Shown here: positions 41,365 to 44,953 of the stretch, in pieces
Numbering within the stretch: the first letter of the stretch is position 1
How the letters are laid out: each line of letters starts with the position of its first letter
Position numbers and translations under genes: made by a program
The notes under the pieces: model-generated
What the model saw: the letters and a program-made list of their open reading frames with translations, nothing else
Told to the model about the DNA's origin: nothing
Database searches by the model: none
Origin: Deltaproteobacteria bacterium
Lineage (GTDB): Bacteria > Desulfobacterota > Desulfobulbia > Desulfobulbales > SURF-16
NCBI GenBank assembly: GCA_024277655.1
Contig: JAJRUT010000126.1
Location: forward strand, 1-44,953
Length of the DNA stretch: 44,953 nucleotides
Direction of reading: 5' to 3'

Positions 41365-42675
41365 TTAATAAATATTTAAACGACCAGACCAGTTGCCATT
41401 GGTCTGGTTACCCTGGATATTAAAAAGTTCACGGAGCCACTGCCCATCTGCCGTTATTGTGCAGATTTTACTGATATTATTGCGGGTTCGGGTGAAAGAG
41501 ATTTGCCTTGAATCGGGTGACCATTGAGGTGACTCATGGCTTCCCCAGTAGTTCGTCAGTTGAATGGGGCGAGCCCGGTCAGTCGTTGCAATTTTACAAA
41601 TTTGATAGCCGTTATCAGTTTTTGCTGTGTAGGCCAGCCATTTGCCATTCGGCGCCCAGGCTGGCGTAGTATTTTCAAACCCTTCGTAGGTGATTCGGGT
41701 TGTTTGGCCTGTGGCAAGATTCATTGTGTAGATTTGTGGCTCGCCGGTACGGTCAGAGACAAAGGCGATCATTTTACCATCAGGTGAAAAGGTTGGTGAG
41801 ACATTGATACCACGTTCTGCAGTTAGACGTTTGATAACCTCGCCAGCTATATTTATCTGATACAGATCCGGGTTATCATCCTTGGACATGGTCATAATAA
41901 TTTGTTTGCCGTCAGGAGACCAGGCCGGAGAGTAATTCACTCCTTTGCGGCGTGAAATTGGCCGGGTAAGGTGGGCGGATTTTTTAAAATCAATCAAATA
42001 GAGATTCGGGTTGCCCCGGTGGTAGGAGGTATAAAGTAGCTTGTCCGCCTTGACCGACAATCTGGGGGTTATGGTGAGGTTTTTATGCCTAGTGATCTGT
42101 CTGATGTCATCGCCCAGGACATCGGCAATATATACCTCTTTAAAACCTGATGCGTCTGAGATAAAGGTGATCTGTGAGGAACTTATGCCTGTTGTGCCGG
42201 TAATTTTCCCAATGACTTCATCGCAAAACTTGAGAATCATTTGCCGTTGCTTTTCCCAGGAATCACGAAACCTCTTGCCGAGGATCATTTTTTTTGTCCG
42301 GCCATCGATGAGCCGTAACTCCAAAACAAGTTTTTTCCCCTCAGCCTTGTATTTTCCGGTGATGATATATCCGGCATTGATGGCATACAGGTTGCCGGGA
42401 TCCATGTTGGGCATGGTTTCGTTGTTAATAACATTAATAAAACCATGAAAGTCCAGGGCGCGCCCCATGAGTTTCGCCATGTTTATGCCGGAATCGTGAA
42501 ACACCTCAGGTTTATTTTTTTCAGTAAAATAGGGAACGGCGACATTAATCTTTTTGATTTGGGCATCTGTAATATTAATATCGATAAATTCTTCAGCAAA
42601 ACTTGGTGAAGCCATGGGGGCTAGCAGGGACACCATAAAACAAATAATGCTGGATATTGATTTGTTGCGGGGCAT
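41365..42675 (-). CDS. tolB: Tol-Pal system periplasmic beta-propeller protein TolB
   Basis: TolB binds Pal and TolA during outer-membrane constriction. The 436-residue protein has a signal peptide (ending PSFAEE near 28). The N-terminal domain follows (about 30-165: IDINITDAQIKKINVAVPYF, DLHGFINV-like DFHGFINVINNE). A six-bladed propeller then shows WD40-like repeats such as VNYSPAWSPDGKQIIMTMSKDDNPDLYQINI, VSPTFSPDGKMIAFVSDRTGEPQIYTMNL and TPAWAPNGKWLAYTAK. It starts 1 bp after the tolA stop. Confidence 0.95.
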   Translation of the reverse strand: MPRNKSISSIICFMVSLLAPMASPSFAEEFIDINITDAQIKKINVAVPYFTEKNKPEVFHDSGINMAKLMGRALDFHGFINVINNETMPNMDPGNLYAINAGYIITGKYKAEGKKLVLELRLIDGRTKKMILGKRFRDSWEKQRQMILKFCDEVIGKITGTTGISSSQITFISDASGFKEVYIADVLGDDIRQITRHKNLTITPRLSVKADKLLYTSYHRGNPNLYLIDFKKSAHLTRPISRRKGVNYSPAWSPDGKQIIMTMSKDDNPDLYQINIAGEVIKRLTAERGINVSPTFSPDGKMIAFVSDRTGEPQIYTMNLATGQTTRITYEGFENTTPAWAPNGKWLAYTAKTDNGYQICKIATTDRARPIQLTNYWGSHESPQWSPDSRQISFTRTRNNISKICTITADGQWLRELFNIQGNQTNGNWSGRLNIY

Positions 42676-42676
42676 T

Positions 42677-43582
42677 TTATTGTAATCCTTGGGGGTAAAA
42701 ATGGAGTTTTAACGGGATATTAGGTAATTCTGCCGGGACCGGGGGCAGGGGGGAGGCCTTGTCTATGGTTTCAATGACAAACCGGTCAAACTGTCTTGAT
42801 TTGGATGGTGCATCTATTTTTGCCGAAATAACAATGCCATCGGTTTTAATCTTGACGATAACGATGGTGCTTAGACTGTTATCCCATTTCTGCCCTTCAG
42901 GTAAACGCCAATACTCGCCAATGTGTTGGCCCATGGTGGCAATATATTGAGTCAGGACGCTGTTGGCCCTTTGGCCTGCCTGTTGCCCCCCGCCGGTTGA
43001 ATTGTTCTGGTTGGCGCTCACCGATAACGGGTTGCTGTCTGCTAGATCTGCCTGCCTGGTTAAAATTGAGGTTCGCAGGGCTTGTAGGGCCTCAGAGTTT
43101 GCTTTCTTTACTTTTTCTTCAGCCCTTGCAAGTTCTTCATGGGCTTGTAATTGCTCCTGCTGTCGCATGCGTTCGAGGGCTGCAAAAACCATGGTCTGGT
43201 CGATTGGCGGTTGGTCTTTACGGAGATCAATCTTGACCTTGCGCGGCCTGAGTATCTTTATCTCAGTGGGGGGTTGCGGGATATTTCTGGTGGACAGAAT
43301 AGGTTTGGTTGAAACAACAGGCTCCTTTGCCTGTTCCTGTTTAATCACGGGCTTTGCAGGAGGTGGTTGCATGGGCTCAGGCTCCGGCCATAGTTCACTG
43401 AGGTCGATCAAATTAACTGAGTAGATCTCCGGAGTTTCGGCACGGTGAAAAAATGAGGTTGGCATAAAGACAATAAGGGCAATACCGAGATGGATACCCA
43501 CGGAAAAGAGGAGGGGATTGCGAAAGGCCGGGGTTGCCCAAAGTGGAGCATTGGTCGGGCTTATGTCCTCATGCCCCGCCAT
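42677..43582 (-). CDS. tolA: TolA/TonB-type energy-transducing protein
   Basis: TolA carries inner-membrane energy from TolQR to the outer membrane. From the ATG at 43582 it is 301 residues. It has a short cytoplasmic start, one membrane helix (about 21-40: PLLFSVGIHLGIALIVFMP), then a Pro-rich and charged periplasmic region with a helical stretch (AALERMRQQEQLQAHEELARAEEKVKKANSEALQAL). The C-terminal TonB/TolA fold covers about 215-301 (YIATMGQHIGEYWRLPEGQKWDNSLSTIVIVKIKTDG...FDRFVIETIDKASPLPPVP). A frame open to 43630 overlaps tolR by 47 bp and is less likely. The long Ala/Lys/Glu helix of enterobacterial TolA is short here. Confidence 0.85.
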   Translation of the reverse strand: MAGHEDISPTNAPLWATPAFRNPLLFSVGIHLGIALIVFMPTSFFHRAETPEIYSVNLIDLSELWPEPEPMQPPPAKPVIKQEQAKEPVVSTKPILSTRNIPQPPTEIKILRPRKVKIDLRKDQPPIDQTMVFAALERMRQQEQLQAHEELARAEEKVKKANSEALQALRTSILTRQADLADSNPLSVSANQNNSTGGGQQAGQRANSVLTQYIATMGQHIGEYWRLPEGQKWDNSLSTIVIVKIKTDGIVISAKIDAPSKSRQFDRFVIETIDKASPLPPVPAELPNIPLKLHFYPQGLQ

Positions 43583-43583
43583 T

Positions 43584-44006
43584 TTAGCGTCTTTTCTCCA
43601 CAGGGATAGTGACCATCCCCAGGTTGTCAAAACCAGCGTCTTTAATATCGGCCATTACTGCAACCACTTCACCGTAGGCTACTTTTTTATCGGCTTTAAG
43701 GAGAATGGTCTTACCCGGATCAGCCTTGAAAAGTTTAGTCAGTTCCTGACGGAGGATGGCCCGGTTACCTTTAATCTTGTCAATACCAATGGCACCATCC
43801 TGCTTGATGGTGACCACAATAGGTTTGTCATCCTGCCGAAGCGCTTTGCCGGTTGTCTCGGGGAGGCTGACTTCGAGGCCCTGGGTCATCATGGGGGCGG
43901 TGATCATGAAAATGATAAGAAGCACCAGCATGACATCAACCAAGGGGGTGACGTTGATGTCGGCCATGGGGCGGCGTTTATGACCTCGTGATTGAATAGG
44001 GCCCAT
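43584..44006 (-). CDS. tolR: Tol system protein TolR (ExbD family)
   Basis: TolR forms the proton channel with TolQ. The 140-residue protein has the family's ADINVTPLVDVMLVLLIIFMITAPMM segment, where the Asp in the membrane helix carries protons (residues about 18-43). A periplasmic domain follows, ending KDAGFDNLGMVTIPVEKRR. It overlaps tolQ by one base and is followed directly by tolA. The position beside tolA and tolB favours TolR over ExbD. Confidence 0.92.
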   Translation of the reverse strand: MGPIQSRGHKRRPMADINVTPLVDVMLVLLIIFMITAPMMTQGLEVSLPETTGKALRQDDKPIVVTIKQDGAIGIDKIKGNRAILRQELTKLFKADPGKTILLKADKKVAYGEVVAVMADIKDAGFDNLGMVTIPVEKRR

Positions 44007-44743
44007 TATTGTCTCCTAGTCAGGTGGTCACGCTCAACCAGATTAAGAAAATCGGAGGAGAAGTTATCCATATCGTGTTCAACAGAGGCGAGCTGATTGG
44101 AAAAATAGTTAAAGAATATAACAGCAGGGATAGCCACCCCAAGGCCACCGGCGGTGGCGACAAGTGCCTCCGAAATACCGGGGGCGACAACGGCAAGGGA
44201 AGCTGAGCCATGGGCCCCTATCTCATTGAAGGACACCATAATACCCCACACCGTACCAAACAGACCGATAAAGGGGGTTGCCGAACCGGTTGTGGCAAGA
44301 AAGGAGAGGTTCTTTTCGATGGTGGCTGACTCCATGGCGCCGGTCTTGGCAAGAACCCTTTTAAGGTTGTCCATTCCAGCAAGTCTCATTTCAAGAGTCT
44401 GTTCCCCGTCTTGTTGCTTGACCTTCTCTATTTTTTGTAATTCGCTGTAACCGGATTTAAAAATAAAGGCCTCAGGGCATGAGCTGTCAGTGGCCTCCTT
44501 ATAGGCATCCGCCAGGCTTTTAGAGTTCCAGAAGAGATCAAGGTAACGGTTCGACTCAAGTTTAAGGTCGCGAAACAGGATGAACTTTTGATAGATAATA
44601 AACCAGGACATTCCAGAGAAGCCGAGGAGGAGAAGCATGACAAGCTTTACAACAATACCTGCTTGCCAAAAGAGACTGAAAATATTGATGTCTTGCACAG
44701 TTATACCTGAAAGTTGAAAGATGACAGGGGGGCTTAAAGCCAT
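44006..44743 (-). CDS. tolQ: Tol system proton-channel protein TolQ (MotA/TolQ/ExbB family)
   Basis: The 245-residue inner-membrane protein has three helices. The first is at about 29-50 (AGIVVKLVMLLLLGFSGMSWFIIYQKF). The family's conserved pair follows near 148-205 (LSFLATTGSATPFIGLFGTVWGIMVSF and SLAVVAPGISEALVATAGGLGVAIPAVIFFNYF). It heads tolQ-tolR-tolA-tolB-cpoB. A sigma-70 promoter lies about 30 bp upstream. The run with tolA and tolB marks it as TolQ. Confidence 0.94.
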   Translation of the reverse strand: MALSPPVIFQLSGITVQDINIFSLFWQAGIVVKLVMLLLLGFSGMSWFIIYQKFILFRDLKLESNRYLDLFWNSKSLADAYKEATDSSCPEAFIFKSGYSELQKIEKVKQQDGEQTLEMRLAGMDNLKRVLAKTGAMESATIEKNLSFLATTGSATPFIGLFGTVWGIMVSFNEIGAHGSASLAVVAPGISEALVATAGGLGVAIPAVIFFNYFSNQLASVEHDMDNFSSDFLNLVERDHLTRRQ

Positions 44744-44771
44744 TTTACTTAGGTTAAATTACTACACAGGA

Positions 44772-44800
44772 TGTATAGAATTAATTTATGTTTATTTCAA
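44772..44800 (-). promoter_or_regulatory. Sigma-70-type promoter of the tol operon
   Basis: On the minus strand: TTGAAA (44800-44795), 17-bp spacer, TATACA (44777-44772). Predicted start about 44765, roughly 22 nt before the tolQ ATG. A 7-bp dyad GTGTAAA/TTTACAC (44818-44824, 44838-44844) lies 18 bp upstream of the -35. I see no gene in the rest of 44801-44953. Confidence 0.65.
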
Positions 44801-44953
44801 GGAGTGAAAGGGTGATGGTGTAAATTTTAGGCTGAATTTTACACTGGTTATTAAAGATGTGACTCGTATTTAACAAGGAGCAATTTATATTGCAAAAAGT
44901 TCCATTTTTTCTACTAAAATGGTAAGTAGTTTCGTAATCCTACGTTGTTTGAT

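Noticed and set aside
43438..43455. A GGCAC-like sigma-54 promoter within tolA
   Set aside because: There is no GC at the -12 position with 10-bp spacing, and the site is within coding sequence.
1..44953. CRISPR arrays, rRNA genes, phage integration genes
   Set aside because: No regularly spaced direct repeats, rRNA-like sequence or integrase was seen; the tRNA genes are intact with no duplicated 3' ends.

Overview
The window looks like a chromosomal segment of an anaerobic Gram-negative bacterium. The mixture of outer-membrane biogenesis genes, a lysS-lolC-lolD-bamA gene order, a tetrathionate-reductase-type molybdoenzyme and sigma-54 promoters points to Desulfobacterota (Desulfobulbales-like). 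That placement is an inference from gene content and order; no database was searched.

Layout. (1) 1-387 is the cut and frameshifted 5' end of an ISL3-type insertion sequence with its terminal inverted repeat. (2) 540-14964, all on the minus strand, is a housekeeping and envelope block. In the order of transcription it holds a MetE/UROD-like methyltransferase, lysS, lolC, lolD, bamA, mfd, surA, rodZ and recO. Two lesions stand out: bamA is split by an in-frame TAA at a conserved Glu codon, and a 179-bp MITE has replaced the last codons of lolD. (3) 15177-21597, plus strand: tRNA-Leu, then tig-clpP-clpX and lon (protein folding and proteolysis), then tRNA-Val and tRNA-Asp. (4) 21935-27081: a ttrB-ttrA pair without a membrane subunit, then a membrane HD-GYP protein. 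(5) 27040-40042 is an accessory region built around a sensor kinase and an NtrC-family regulator. It has two small exported proteins, a small membrane protein with a PilZ-like protein, a DOMON/DUF2231 pair, and a DUF302-cusCBA metal efflux operon ending in a small periplasmic protein. (6) 40220-44743, minus strand: tolQ-tolR-tolA-tolB-cpoB, without pal.

The strongest unexplained signal lies in region 5. Three transcription units around the kinase/regulator pair each carry a -24/-12 (sigma-54) promoter. Upstream of each promoter are two copies of a 17-bp dyad, TGTCT-N7-AGACA or a close variant. In all three the dyad centres are exactly 43 bp apart, and the nearer one lies about 120-124 bp from the -12 GC. 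This repeated geometry defines a compact candidate regulon: an envelope or metal stress sensor that switches on small exported and membrane proteins, a PilZ-like protein and a Cus-type pump together. The inducing signal is not known from the sequence.
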